64,000 bases of DNA from Mauremys mutica (taxonomy: Eukaryota; Chordata; Testudines; Geoemydidae): the NCBI RefSeq assembly GCF_020497125.1, contig NC_059081.1, positions 20,183,105 through 20,247,104 on the forward strand, read 5' to 3'. The notes under the pieces are model-generated. The model was not told the origin of the DNA. It saw only the letters and a program-made list of their open reading frames with translations, and ran no database searches. Shown here one piece after another: positions 28,732-41,270 of this stretch. The position numbers and the translations under genes are program-made. Numbering within the stretch: the stretch's first letter is position 1; every line of letters begins with the position of its first letter.

Positions 28732-29039
28732 CTGGAGAGAAAAGGGATAAATAGCATAACTGTTCTTTCATCAAGTAGAAATGAACATAACGAAATGTGC
28801 CAATAATATTATATTGCTATTTTCTTTCTGTTCCATTATTTTGATATAAATAGGAAGAAAAATAGTATTTTTTACTACAGTGAAAATAAAGGATGTAGCT
28901 AATCTAAAAATAATTAACAGTTGCTCTTACAGTTCTTGTATTTGGCCTGTAATTTTGTCCTGTATATGAAAAGAATATCTCTGAATACTAATCATACATT
29001 TGCTATTAGTTAATTTTATTTAACTACCCTGGCAAATAC
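28732..29039 (-). other. VWDE: VWDE short intron (308 bp)
   Basis: The shortest intron in the window, AT-rich, bounded by GTATTT and CTCTCCAG. No repeat recognised in it. Confidence 0.8.
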
Positions 29040-29093
29040 CTTCAACTTCAGATTCCCCTGGAGCACAGGCCTTTGGTTTCAACTCTGTAACAG
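29040..29093 (-). CDS. VWDE: VWDE exon: short linker exon (54 bp)
   Basis: 54 bp between TTTTCTTTAG (acceptor above 29093) and GAAG|GTATTT (donor at 29039). Phase 1 at both ends, so exon length is a multiple of three and skipping would not shift the frame. With the split codon it reads A, then VTELKPKACAPGESEVE. It links the D8C domain to the next extracellular segment and has one cysteine. The donor is weaker than consensus. The following intron is only 308 bp, the shortest in this window. The exon was called from splice signals and phase fit on both sides, because it is too short to judge by homology alone. Confidence 0.82.
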
Positions 29094-29562
29094 CTAAAGA
29101 AAAGGTATGCCAATGTACTATACTAAAGATATGAGCTGGTATATAAATACTTCTTCCCCATTGGCCCTCAAAGAAGACCTAATTCATAGCCCCATGTAAT
29201 GAGGACCCTTCTATGTTATTCTAAGATGTATTTGGCACTCTACCAATAGAGATAATAATATGGAATGTGTTGGTGCCCACCCTGGCTCACTCCCAGTGCA
29301 CTGTGGATAATTACCTCTGCTCTAAAAATATTTTCTCTTCTATATGCTTCAGTAAATAATTTGAGTCTAAAACCTTTCCTGTAAACTTTATGTTAAGAGT
29401 GGAAACAAAAAAGTGTAATACTGGGAGTCAATACATTATCCTTCCGTCTCTAGAGGCCTAGTTTCAAATGGAACACAGACCTATTTCAGATATTTTGAAG
29501 GGACTAAATTAAGGAATTTTTTGGAGGAATGTTTTGGGAGCCTGTGACACTAAGCCCACTAC

Positions 29563-31155
29563 TGTAACAATCTTTGTGTAAAATATGCCTTGTGAGGTGG
29601 TATTTGAAAACTAATAACTCACTGATCACTAATATTCTTGTATGATGTATGTATGCAGTGGGTATTAACAGTTATGGATACATGCTAGAATTATGACTAA
29701 AGTGTGTTTAAACCAGGCATGTCAGAGGGAGTTTGTAAACTGGTCTGCCTTAGATAAAGGAATGTGTATGTGATGCTCTGACTAGCCCAATCTTCAGGCA
29801 AAGACAATGAATGTCCACTTTTACATATTAGGTAGAGAAAAGCTATTAAGCTAAAAAGTGGGGGAAGAAAGAGCATGGAGCGTCTTTTACTACCAGACTC
29901 CATGTTGCCTTTCTCATAGTTTGCCTTTGAGAGGTAACCTTGAGAAGAATTCATTTAAAAGATTTACTGGTCTATAATGATGGGGGAGAGGGGCAGGCTG
30001 AACCTCAAGTGATAAGCAATTGAATCAACTGATTGTATACAATATTACTGTATTATAAAAATGTACATAGTGAGGGCTTTCCTGAAAGCTAAGGGTACAC
30101 TGGTGATTGATATCATTGTGAAATGTATGTATTAACATTATGAGAGGAAATATGGACACTTAATGATATGTTTTATATCTATGGCTAAATAGGGGGAAAC
30201 AGGTTCCATTCCAGATAGACGCGAAAGCAGCTATTTAACTGTCTCCTATGTAAATTAAGCATGGTGGACTCAAAACAGTTGCAGCCCCATTTACATGCAC
30301 GGAGATGGGAAAAACAGCATCAGGTCATCCTGCCTCTTGAAACAAAGTAATTGAACTTTGGAAGATATAAGCAAAGACGGGAGCCATTTTTGGCACTTAT
30401 CCCTAGACAGACACAAGGGAACAGAGCTCTTGGAAGATGAAAAAGATGGCTCCTTCAACTGGGGGGATGGGAGGAGGGTATTGACATCTCTGGGAACTGA
30501 ATATAAGTGAGAAAAAGGATCTTGAAGAAAGCCTGTACCTTGCTAGATTAAGTTTTAGATTTTAGGTGCATGTTTTCACTTTCATTTGCTTGTAACCCTT
30601 TCTAACTTTATCTCTTAGATTTAACTCACTTAAAATTCTATCTTCTTTTGTTAATATATTTCTTTTACTATTAATTTAAATCATAAGTGCTATGTTTGAA
30701 TTAAAGGAAATGTTAACTCCAGTCAATGTGGCGGGCTGGTGGCTTTTGTGTCTTTTTTAGAGGAACAAATGGAACATATTTTTTCTCTGAACTGTCCAGC
30801 AGAGGGCTGGACATTACAGTGTACCTGGTTTTGGGAAAATTGAGAAATGGGATTATGTTGGGGTCACCCTGCAAGCAGTAATCAAGGCTGGTGGAAGCCA
30901 ACATGGGGTGGGGAGCTGTAGAGAGGTTGCTGTGGTCAGAGCTGCTGAACCAGGACTGTTTTATGTATTAAGAGTTTTATATATTAAGGCCACAGATTTT
31001 AAAACATAATAGCACATAGACTCTCACGGTGTGACCTGCATGCTGGTAGTGAGCATCCCAGGTTGGGAGCTACAGCTGTAAAGCATTGTAAGGCATACAG
31101 GGTTGTGAGGCAAGTGGCAACATAACCCTTTACTGGCCTGGATTGCACTCCAAAC
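29563..31155 (+). repeat. LTR-like interspersed block
   Basis: Starts TGTAACAATC and has features common in turtle LTR-type repeats as I recall them (AGGGGGAAACAGG, CTATTTAACTGTCTCC, GTTGCAGCCCCATTTACATG, ATCCCTAGACAGACAC). No flanking duplication or retroviral frame was found. The ends are approximate and the class is inferred. Confidence 0.35.
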
Positions 31156-33129
31156 CCTGTGACTGAGCCCAAGAGATTAAAACATGAAACAGTTGTATCA
31201 GAATGAAGAATCAATATGTTAACATCTTTCTAGGGCAAAAAACATGAGGTAGAAAAGGGAACAGGAGTGTCTTAAAATAGGGACTTGGTAGTTAGAGGCT
31301 AATCCATTTATGCACTAAGGGAAGCTGCCTCAAAGTATGGCTCAGATCATGACTTCCTGCAGAAAATGATACAAGGGGTTGAGTTTAGGAAACCAACTCA
31401 TGGGAGGGTGAGAGCAGGATAAGCCCTTACTCTCACAGATACCTTTCCCAGCCATATCCACTTCCTGAACTTAAGAAGGTCCAAACCATGGAGTTTCTGA
31501 GTTTTTCATGCTGAATGTGGAAAGTGCTGAATAGTTTTTATAGCATTTGGCAGGAGAGGCATTAGCTCTACAACTCTTCCTCAGAGAGAATTTTTGACAC
31601 ACACAGTGGATTTCCCCCCCCCCCATTTGTTCCCTCCATGGCAAAACATGTTACCACCGGTTCAGCTTTTATTACTCCTTATCTAGTCTTTTGGATCTTC
31701 TTCTGTGTTTGCAATGAACTGTCACGTACAGTATGAAGGTGTTATTCATGTAGCTCCCACACAGTTGGGCTTGTTGACTTCAGGATCGCTGATTAGTGAT
31801 CTTGTGAGTCTCCCTGTGTGAAGGCAGTGCACTATTCATGAATCCAGATATGTGAGAATGGCTGAAATACAGGACTGCTACTGTGGTGTGTAGATGAATG
31901 AAGTACAAAACATCCAACCTAAAGGGAAAAGAGAACAGGGCAAACTTCCCTCTATCCCAACTGGAAAGCTGGGTTCATTCTCCAATGGTTTGCCATTGCT
32001 GGTGTCAGTTTAACAGGAAGGCCTAGCAAACTGAGGTAGTTGGTAAGGGTGGTTGATTTTTTTTTTTTTGAGAGGAGGGATGTCTCTGAAATTATTAAAA
32101 ATTACTTTTAACATAATTTTTCATTTTTCAGAAAAACTTCAACTGTGAGTTTTTAATCTTTATTGTTAAAATTTTCCTTTTCAGAATAGAGGAAGAAATC
32201 CTACTTTAGCTGTTTTTTTTTTATACTGCTCTCCTTTTTCCAGTGGTAAGGTAAAAAAAAAAAAGTTGCTGAAAGTGAGAAAACAAAACTACTTTCTCCT
32301 GACTGGAAAAAGTTGGAACAAAGTTGGTTTTTTTTGTTTGTTTGTTTTTTTTAAGAGCATTTTTTCTCCCATTTTCTACTTTTCTTTGCCTTTAAAAAAA
32401 CTGGAAAAAGGAAAAACATGAACATTTTTAATAAACTGTTTTTCTAAAGGATACAACATTTTTAATTTCAGTTAATAAATTCCATTTGGAATATTTTCAT
32501 CATAAAAATGTTTTCATCACGGGGAAAAAAAAAAAGACACGCTCTTTATATTGTGCCTAACCGTAAAGTGGTAATCCTAGTTTCTCAATGTGTCATGTTC
32601 ATGACAGCTAATATGCAAAAAAATGCTGAAATGAAAGTCTGAAGGTATTTTTCTCTTTGAGAAAGGAGAACCATTTCTATCTGAATCTATATGCACATGA
32701 ACACTCTAAAAGTTCAGAAGGTGGAAGCGAGTGAGCAATTGCTTTCTGATATTCCTTTGTCTCCTACCTACCGAAGAGAGGTTAGAGCTCTTGTAGTAGG
32801 CTGGAAATTATTTCTGACTAGAGTAATTACATAAATGTCATGAAAAGCTGTTATCTTATCAGATTTTTCTTTTCTTTTCTTTTCAGGGCTGCAGACTTAT
32901 CTTTTTTTGGAATACTGGATTACTTAGATAAGAGCAAGTCTTAGATACACTACCTACAAAGAAACAGAAAAAAAATGCTTGAATTAGCCACTTCACCACT
33001 TCAAACCAAAACAGAGACAAAGACAGTAGTAAAGTTTACATGTGAACTGTAAGCAAGCTAAGTACACTTCAGTAATATACACCAGATTACATTTAGCACT
33101 GGTAATAACAGCTATTCCTCAGGAACACA

Positions 33130-35181
33130 TTGGAGTGCTGCAGATTTATTTGCTGCACAGTCTGCATCTTACTAGGAGCAATGCTTGATTTGCAAGATCA
33201 CTGGCTGTATTTCAAAGAAACCTTATTGAGGTTGCAGGAACAAACCATCCCGATGTGTAGGAAGAAAAGTAAATATGGCAGGCGACCAGCTTGGCTTAAC
33301 AGTGAAATCCTTGCTCGTCTTAAACACAAAAGAACAGCTTACAAGAAGTGGAAGATTGGACAAATAACCAGGGAGGAGTATAAAAGTATTGTTCAGGCAT
33401 GCAGGTGTGAAATCAGGAAGGCCAAATCACACTTGGAGTTGCAGCTAGCCGGAGATGTTAGGAGTAACAAGAAGGGTTTCTTTAGGTATGTTAGCAACTG
33501 GAAGAAAGTCAAGGAAAGTGTGGGCCCCTTGCTGAATGAGGGAGGGAACCTAGTGACAGAGGATGTGGAGAAAGCTAGTGTACTCAGTGCTTTTTTTGCC
33601 TCTGTCTTCACAGACAAGGTCAGCTCCCAGACAGCTGCACTCTGCAGCACGGTATGGGGAGGAGGTGACCAGCTCTCTGTGGAGAAAGAAGTAGTTCGGG
33701 GCTATTTAGGAAAGCTGGACGAGCACAAGTCCATGGGGCCGGATGCGCTGCATCCGAGGGTGCTAAAGGAGTTGGCCGATGAGATTGCAGAGCCATTGGC
33801 CATTATCTTTGAAAAATCATGGCGATCAGGGGAGGTCCCGGATGACTGGAAAAAAGCTAATGTAGTGCCCATCTTTAAAAAAGGGAAGAAGGAAGATCCA
33901 GGGAACTACAGGCCAGTCAGTCTCACCTCAGTCCCTGGAAAAATCATGGAACAGGTCCTCAAGGAATCAATCCTGAACCACTTAAAGGAAGGGAAAGTGA
34001 TCAGGAACAGTCAGCATGGATTCACCAAGGGCAAGTCATGCCTGACTAACCTAATTGCCTTCTATGACGAGATAACCGGCTCTGTGGATGAGGGGAAAGC
34101 AGTGGATGTACTATTTCTGGACTTTAGCAAAGCTTTTGATACAGTCTCCCACAGTATTCTTGCCAGCAAGTTAAAGAAGTATGGGCTGGATGAATGGACA
34201 GTAAGAAGGATAGAAAACTGCCTAGATGGTCGGGCTCAACGGGTAGTGATCAATGGTTCCATGTCTAGTTGGCAGCCGGTATCAAGTGGAGTGCCCCAAG
34301 GGTCAGTGCTGGGGCCGGTTTTATTCAATATCTTCATTAACGATCTGGAGGATGGTGTGGACTGCACCCTTAGCAAGTTTGCAGATGACACTAAACTGGG
34401 AGGAGTGGTTGATACGCTGGAGGGTAGGGCTAGGATACAGAGGGACCTAGACAAATTAGAGGATTGGGCCAAAAGAAATATGATGAGGTTCAACAAGGAC
34501 AAGTGCAGAGTCCTGCACTTAGGACGGAAGAATCCCATGCACTGCTACAGACTAGGTACCGAATGGCTGGGCAGCTGTTCTGCAGAAAAGGACCTAGGGG
34601 TTACGGTGGACGAAAAGCTGAATATGAGTCAACAGTGTGCCCTTGTTGCCAAGAAGGCTAATGGCATTTTGGGTTGTATAAGTAGGGGCATTTCCAGCAG
34701 ATCGAGGGATGTGATCATTCCCCTCTACTCAGCACTGGTGAGGCCTCATTTGGAGTACTGTGTCCAGTTTTGGGCCCCACACTACAAGAAGGATGTGGAT
34801 AAATTGGAGAGAGTCCAGCGGAGGGCAACAAAAATGATTAGGGGGCTGGAGCACATGACTTATGAGGAGAGGCTGAGGGAACTGGGATTGTTTAGTCTGC
34901 AGAAGAGAAGAATGAAGCGGGATTTGATAGCTGCTTTCAACTACCTGAAAGGGGGTTCCAAAGAGGATGGATCTAGACTGTTCTCAGTGGTAGAAGATGA
35001 CAGAACAAGGAGTAATGGTCTCAAGTTGCAGAGGGGGAGGTTTAGGCTGGATATTAGGAAAAACTTTTTCACTACTAGGGTGGTGAAGAACTGGAATGGG
35101 TTACCTAGGGAGGTAGTGGAATCTCCTTCCTTAGAGGTTTTTAAGGTCAGGCTTGACAAAGCCCTGGCTGGGATGATTTAG
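33130..35181 (+). CDS. CR1 ORF2 remnant: reverse transcriptase and C-terminal region
   Basis: 683 codons, of which the first 20 or so (up to about 33190) are probably flanking DNA read in frame. Visible motifs: WLNSEIL near residue 55; [10 protein letters not shown] near 258; LDFSKAFD at 330-337 (first catalytic aspartate region); GVPQG at 387-391; FADD at 417-420 (catalytic pair of the palm); EKDLGV near 496; then the C-terminal block with [13 protein letters not shown] and [10 protein letters not shown]. These are the standard RT and C-terminal stations of CR1 ORF2. The N-terminal AP-endonuclease domain is absent, so the product could not mobilise itself, though the RT motifs are intact. 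There is no evidence that it is expressed. Confidence 0.9.
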   Translation: MECCRFICCTVCILLGAMLDLQDHWLYFKETLLRLQEQTIPMCRKKSKYGRRPAWLNSEILARLKHKRTAYKKWKIGQITREEYKSIVQACRCEIRKAKSHLELQLAGDVRSNKKGFFRYVSNWKKVKESVGPLLNEGGNLVTEDVEKASVLSAFFASVFTDKVSSQTAALCSTVWGGGDQLSVEKEVVRGYLGKLDEHKSMGPDALHPRVLKELADEIAEPLAIIFEKSWRSGEVPDDWKKANVVPIFKKGKKEDPGNYRPVSLTSVPGKIMEQVLKESILNHLKEGKVIRNSQHGFTKGKSCLTNLIAFYDEITGSVDEGKAVDVLFLDFSKAFDTVSHSILASKLKKYGLDEWTVRRIENCLDGRAQRVVINGSMSSWQPVSSGVPQGSVLGPVLFNIFINDLEDGVDCTLSKFADDTKLGGVVDTLEGRARIQRDLDKLEDWAKRNMMRFNKDKCRVLHLGRKNPMHCYRLGTEWLGSCSAEKDLGVTVDEKLNMSQQCALVAKKANGILGCISRGISSRSRDVIIPLYSALVRPHLEYCVQFWAPHYKKDVDKLERVQRRATKMIRGLEHMTYEERLRELGLFSLQKRRMKRDLIAAFNYLKGGSKEDGSRLFSVVEDDRTRSNGLKLQRGRFRLDIRKNFFTTRVVKNWNGLPREVVESPSLEVFKVRLDKALAGMI

Positions 35182-35272
35182 TTGGGTTTGGTCCTGCTTT
35201 GAGCAGGAGGTTGGACTAGATGACCTCCTGAGATCCCTTCCAACCCTGAGATTCTATGATTCTATGATTCTA
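33190..35272 (+). mobile_element. CR1 LINE, 5'-truncated, reverse-transcriptase frame intact
   Basis: A non-LTR retrotransposon of the CR1 clade on the plus strand, about 2.1 kb. It lacks the endonuclease half of ORF2 and so is 5'-truncated, the usual state for CR1. The 3' untranslated part (35182-35245) has the CR1-typical GGTTGGACTAGATGACCTCC and ends in about three copies of ATTCTATG (35246-35272). Its frame has no stop or frameshift, so the insertion is relatively young compared with the decayed copies nearby. The 5' boundary is approximate. It lies antisense to VWDE inside the intron and ends about 87 bp before the 35360 exon edge. Confidence 0.95.
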
Positions 35273-35330
35273 GGTGTATTACAATACCAGGACCTTTGAA
35301 CACATAGCAAGAGAGGCACATACCATGTTA

Positions 35331-35624
<294 letters not shown>

Positions 35625-36133
35625 CTACAATATATTCGTTCAGTGCTTGTGTTAGCATTTTGTGTATAATCGTTTAAAAACAGGATTATCAAATCATTCA
35701 AAACAGGAATTCACAAAAAATTGGGACACTGATTTGGATTTCATTGAGAGGGAAGATGAGTTTAGATAGGGATCATCTCTGTGTATGTTTACTTGAAAGA
35801 GAATGGTAGTGTTTTAAATGGAGTCAGAAAAGAGGGTTTTCTGGTCTGCTAAATTCATTTTGTGCTGCACGTGTTGCATATGCTGCCCATGCCAGCCGAC
35901 ATGCCACCCCCAATGTAAAGGCAGGATGGGCATACTGAGGGAGGGCTGTGGGGTGTATCAGGGTCAGACAGAGCAGACCTGTACTATGTCTCCTCCCCAC
36001 CACTGCCATAAGTTGTGGACTGACCTTATACAGCAGCAGAACTTGCTGCTGCTCTAACTTCTGCTGGCTCCCTGCAGCCTCCATTGTGCCTGAGTTCTTT
36101 CCTTCGGGTTGAAGGGTTGTTTGTATACAGTTA

Positions 36134-36252
36134 GGGTGACCAGATGTCCCGATTTTATAGGGACAGTCCCAATTTTTTGGTCTTTTTCTTATATAGGCTC
36201 CTATTACCCCCCACCTCCATCCCGATTTTTCACACTTGCTGTCTGGTCACCC
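36134..36252. mobile_element. Palindrome-ended MITE, 119 bp
   Basis: Perfect 11-bp inverted ends GGGTGACCAGA and TCTGGTCACCC, each flanked by TA (36132-36133 and 36253-36254). The TA duplication fits a Tc1/mariner-type non-autonomous element. Internal CCCGATTTT on both arms. Confidence 0.8.
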
Positions 36253-39200
36253 TATATACAGTATAAAGTGTCTTACTTGCATTTCTTGTGTATTGACTTT
36301 GAGCTTTCTATGTGTCGTTTGAGTGCATTAACTGGGACCTGAAAACATGAATATGGCCAATTACAAAACATGTGTTGTAATAGGGCACTAGGTTTTGGGG
36401 TGGGGGGCACATGCACACATCATAGTGTTCCTGTTAAGCTCCTTTAAAAACAAGAGCTGTAGTTACAAGCACATGGCTGAGCAAGCATGTGACATACAGA
36501 AAGCCAGTCATAAGATTTCTTTCCTCTCAGGCAGAGGCAGTAGACAAAAGAGATTTAGAATCAGGGAAGCCCTAGGGTGGGTTGTTCTGTAATAGTTAGG
36601 AAGGGAACCTAAAAGGTAAGTGGTGTCCTCCCCCACTCCCAGCTGGTAGGATCTGGAAAGGCTTCAGGAGGTTGGTACCCAGTTGTTTGAATTCTGTGAT
36701 GTTGTGTTTATGGAAACGGAGCAAGTTCTGAAAACAAGGACGTGAAGAGACCTGTAGCTGGGACTATATATTTCCATTCTCCCACTGGTGAGTCTTCACA
36801 CTTGCCTACATACCTTTTACAAATGACAAACATAAAAGGGAGTCCAGATCTTTCAACCATCTCAAAGATCTAGAAATTCCCCTGGAGGACTGAAGTCCCT
36901 GTATTGTCTATGTAACTGATCTCTTTCTAGCATTCCTATCACCACAAAATATAGGTGCAAACTGTACTGTATTGATGATCACATCTCTTATTAACAGCTT
37001 ACACTTTTATGCCACTCTTTCTCCCAGAGGATCCACAAGCACTTTACAAACTATACAGTCAAGGTCATGTAAATGTTGTTGACTTGCAGGGGCAGTGTGA
37101 TCTTTTTTCTCTATTCGATTTTGGATAGGAAGGGAGGGAAAAAAACATTTCATACTGAAACAGAAGAGGTAATTTAGGTAGGCAATATATACTGACATAT
37201 ATTTGCATTTCTTGGGACATTGGGTTCGATATTGGTACACTTGCAAAAAAATGCCATGAGATCGCTAATGAGACAAGGTCAGGAACTCAATTTTATATCT
37301 CATCAAAAGGATATTATGTGACGACATTTGCTTGGTGTTGACTCAGAGTGAAAAGTGGCACCTACAGAATGCCATATTATACCCAGCTGAGCCTTAATTT
37401 TTTTGTGAGGTTCGTGAGGCCTGAAGCTGCTTATCTTAAGCAATCCAGTGAGTTCACAGCCAAAACTAGCAGTTTCTCAGACTGTCAGCAGAATAAAATC
37501 TTAAAATATGAATGTGAAGATTTGTGTTTTCTAGATGTTTCTCTTTACTTTGTATTTCCCAAGTCAGGGATGGTGAACAATTCTACTTTAATCTGAGAGT
37601 TATACGAAGTTCCATGCAAAGTGAAACCGGTCATTTGGGGCTTTATACCAGGGTTGAAACATGATTTTTAGAAAGTCATTTTCCACTGGTGCAAATTTTC
37701 TAGTTCCTGCTTAAGCAAAAACAGCTCTTTTGGCGCAAAAGTGGAACTTATGCATGACAGTACGGTGAGCTCTGAGATCAAAGGATAAATTATGCCCACT
37801 TCAATACATTTTTGCCTACTGAATCTTAACTGGTGGTCACACAGCCAGGAAGACATAGCCAGGGAAAGGAAGTTCTTCATGAGTGCTGGAAGGAAAATGG
37901 TGAGGGAAAAAATTGCCTGCTATATGGCATGATCTCATTTTCCTTGGTTCCGGTATTATCATCATGCTTCAGACAACAAAGTTGTAAAAGAAAGGTACTT
38001 ATTTTTAGTGCTGAGTAATGCAATAGGTGAGTATGGCATTTTATAGAAACATAGAAGCCTGGCCAGGAGGAGTTTACAGTCTAGTGTCCCTGATTCTGCA
38101 AGCAGGCAGCCCCCTGTGCCCATGTAGATCCCCCTTGAAGTCAATGGGGCTTACAGTTGCAGGAGGTCACCATCAGGGATCAGCTTGCTGGATCAAGACA
38201 TAAATTAGGATGGAATACAGACAAAGGAAGAAAGGGAATGGATGTTACTAAAATGCTTTAACATGGGGTTTTAGGTTAGCACATTGCTTTTTAAAATTTC
38301 ATATCTCATTTAATTTGCTTGTTAAGGGCCAGCTGTGTTTTCTGCACTGTACAAAACAGATATTAGGAAAGTCTGGAGAGCTTATGGATTAAATGGTGAT
38401 ATTTAATCTAAAATGTTCTGATATATTTCTGAGCAGGCAGTGCTAATGACCAAGAGGAAGGAATGATCAACTTAAACTAGGATTCAGGGGAGAAGTCAGA
38501 TGTCCACTGCAACAAAGAAAGGAACAATTCAGGAAAAAGGGCAGATGTCTGGGGCTCAACAACACTCCCTACTTCATACTCACTTCCTGACCTTGCTAAG
38601 ACACTTAGGCGTATAAATACCTTTGAGGATCTGGGCCTTAGGTCTTGACTTTCCTCTTACTCATGCAAGATAGCCATTGACTTCAATGATATTACTAATG
38701 TGATGAAAGGTGGTGGGACTGGGCCCTTAGATTTTCTTTGCCTAAGTTTAAAATGGATGCAATTATTTATCTGCCTCACAAGGGCTGAGATACCACAGAG
38801 ATAAGTACAGTGGAGGAACTAGCATAGACTAGACAAAGCTTCTTCAAAGCTGAAGTTTAAAGAATATTCTAAAACTGTTACATTATATTGTAAAGATCCT
38901 GAATAAACGGTGCTAGATAAGGAGTTCAAAGTACTACTATAAGCCTAAAGTCTGTGTCTCAGGAAAAGTATGATCTCTGTCAAGCTCTAAGGACTCTATA
39001 GTAACGTGTTTTCAGTTACAACATAGGGCATGGACAATGAACTGTGGCCCAAGTGTACGAAGAATAAGCCAAAACCTGTAAACCTACAGCTAGTGGAATG
39101 CAAAATGGGAACAGCACGCATAGCAGCAGTTTTCCCTCCTCTTTATATATTGTTTTACCTCAACAGCAGCCATACAACCTATTAGGAGCCTATCGCCAGG

Positions 39201-39644
39201 ATCTTCAGTCATCCCCTGAGGTAGACTCATGATCCAACTAACATGTCAAGTTTGCGCTTTAACTTGTCAGATAATGGGGACTGTTTGGAGGATAGGAAGG
39301 ATGCTGTTGCACAAAGTGTTCACAACACTGAAAACACTGATCATGTAGGGTTACTACAAGCTACAGTGTTGATCCGGTTTACTTACTGTGTTGTTGCTGA
39401 AAAATACTATTGATCTTTTTATGATAATTAGATAATTTAACTCAGATAAATATTGATGTGTCAAGTGATAGTGATACATATGTACAATATACTAAGTTTG
39501 GGTCAGATTCTAGTGATTTTCGATAGAATATCATCTGTTGTTTAAATACATTAGAATGAATTATTTGAAGATCTGCCATATACATTCATTTTTACATGTT
39601 CAAGTATAACTGGCCACAATATGTCACTGGTGCCCCACTATGGA

Positions 39645-39830
39645 AGGATAGTCTTGTGGTTAAGACACTGGCCTGGTTCAGTTTTTTGGCGGTCTGACCT
39701 TGGGCAAGTTATTTAATCTTTCTGTGCCGTGGTTCCTCATATGTAAAATGAGGATAATGGTACTTCCCTACTTTCTGCTGGTATTAAGAGGATAAATTCA
39801 TTAATGTGGCACTCAAATATTGCATTGATG
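39645..39830 (+). repeat. MIR-type SINE fragment
   Basis: GTGGTTAAGACACTGGCC, GACCTTGGGCAAGTTATTTA, TCTTTCTGTGCC and TATGTAAAATGAGGATAATG occur in MIR order, followed by TTAAGAGGATAAATTC. Confidence 0.7.
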
Positions 39831-40098
39831 GCAGCCAAATAGATAAGTAGACAGTTGCCAACCATATTCTGGATGTTTAAAAAAAAAAAAAAGATGATGA
39901 TGAAATGTGATCCATATAGAAAAGGAGTCTGTCTCACAACTCACTTGTGGGAAAATCAAACACCCAAATTATAAAATAGAATCTTCTTTTTCTCTCTCTC
40001 TTTACTATAGCTTTGTGAGTAAAATTAATTCTCAAGAACGTGTGGGAGCGATAACACTAACCTAAGCAAGTTATCATGTGGGTAAGCTTTTTGATATG

Positions 40099-40261
40099 CA
40101 GGGCTGCAAAGAGCGGGGGAGGCAAGTGGGGCAATTTGCCCCGGGCCCCACAGGGCCCCCCACGAGTATATAGTATTCTATAGTATTGCAACTTTTTTTT
40201 TATGGAAGGGGCCCCCAAAATTGCTTGGCCCCAGGCCCCCTGAATCCTCTGGGCATCTCTG
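40099..40261. mobile_element. MITE of the CAGGGCCGCCC family, inverted relative to 1862
   Basis: Begins CAGGGCTGC and ends GGGCATCTCTG. It shares GGGGCAATTTGCCCC, TTGCTTGGCCCCAGGCCCCC and GAATCCTCTGGG with the copy at 1862-2001 read on the other strand. The termini are more diverged than at 1862. Confidence 0.65.
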
Positions 40262-40469
40262 TTGATATAGCACAATTCTGTCTTGCAACACCCCTGGGCT
40301 TCTCCTGAGTGGAGACTGTCAGTCAAACCCAGTTGAGCTAAATGGTCTGCTATTTTTGTGATGTACACAAATTGGGAACTGGAATGAAACTATAGACTCT
40401 TTTTACATATGATAACTGGTTAGTCTAATAAACTGTGACTGGATTGTTCATATGGGCAGAGTAAGGCCC

Positions 40470-41270
40470 AGAGTTAGACCAAACTCCAACTTCAGGTACC
40501 TAAGTCCAAAATTTAGGCACCACTGAAATCCTCAAAACCCCTGTTCAGTTGCTGTCTAACTCCAGAGGCACCTACATTTTCACTATAAAATTCCCATACA
40601 CACCTACGTTTCTGCTTCTGGATATTGACTTGAGGTGCACATTGCTTCAATCCCAGATGCCTATCTCATGCTCAAACCCCAGTGTGATCCTCAAACCAGG
40701 TGAAGATTGGCATTCCATTCTCACTCACTTCCTGGCCCAATGCATATTTAATTGTTTGTACACAGTGGCACTCCTTCAACAAGTGAGATTCTCACACTGG
40801 AGTAGTCCAGTGGATAGGCCATGTTACCTGAGAGATGGGAAACCTAAGGTCAAATCCCTTCTCATCAAAGGGGCAGGGGGAATTGAACAAGGGTCTCCCA
40901 CATCCCAGGTGGGTACCCAAACCACTGAGCTAAAGGTTATAAGCAAGACTACTGCTTCTTCTTTCCTTTCCCCACCCCCAGTTGTTTTGTGTGGTGTTAG
41001 GTATGCTCTGAGAGGCAGACCAGGCCCAACAGGAAAGATAGAAAAGGAATGCCTACTTTGAGGCTGCCAGGGCTTATGTATCAATGTGCATGCCTAGTGG
41101 CAGAAAGGTAGGTGCCTTGGTTACTTTAATGTCAGAAATGAGGGACTTTACACTTCTCCAGAGTCAGGCAGGACCTGAGTGGGGGTTTTGAGGATCTCAG
41201 TGACACCTAAATGTTAGACTTAGGTGCCTAAGTTGAGAGTTAGGTACCCGAGTACTTCTGTGGATCTGGG
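40470..41270. repeat. Large foldback repeat with tRNA-like core
   Basis: The outer arms near 40495-40580 and 41150-41230 are inverted copies: AAATCCTCAAAACCCC on the left and GGGGGTTTTGAGGATCT on the right, with GGCACC, AAGTCC and CTAACTCCAGAGG blocks matching in order. The match weakens further in (CACCTAC, TTTCTGC and GCACATTG recur). At 40797-40935 two tRNA-like halves face each other: AGTAGTCCAGTGG and GGTCAAATCCC forward, then in reverse complement TAGCTCAGTGG and GTTCAATTCC. This makes an approximate palindrome centred near 40870. The 170-codon frame at 40549-41061 is accidental. Confidence 0.65.

Noticed and set aside
34236..34538. Minus-strand 100-codon frame inside the CR1
   Set aside because: Shadow of the CR1 reverse-transcriptase frame on the other strand.
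40797..40935. Possible tRNA genes
   Set aside because: Only A-box and B-box-like parts are present and they sit inside repeats; no complete cloverleaf was seen. The same applies to the SINE at 53238.
40549..41061. 170-codon plus frame
   Set aside because: Falls across the foldback element and its tRNA-like core; not a gene.
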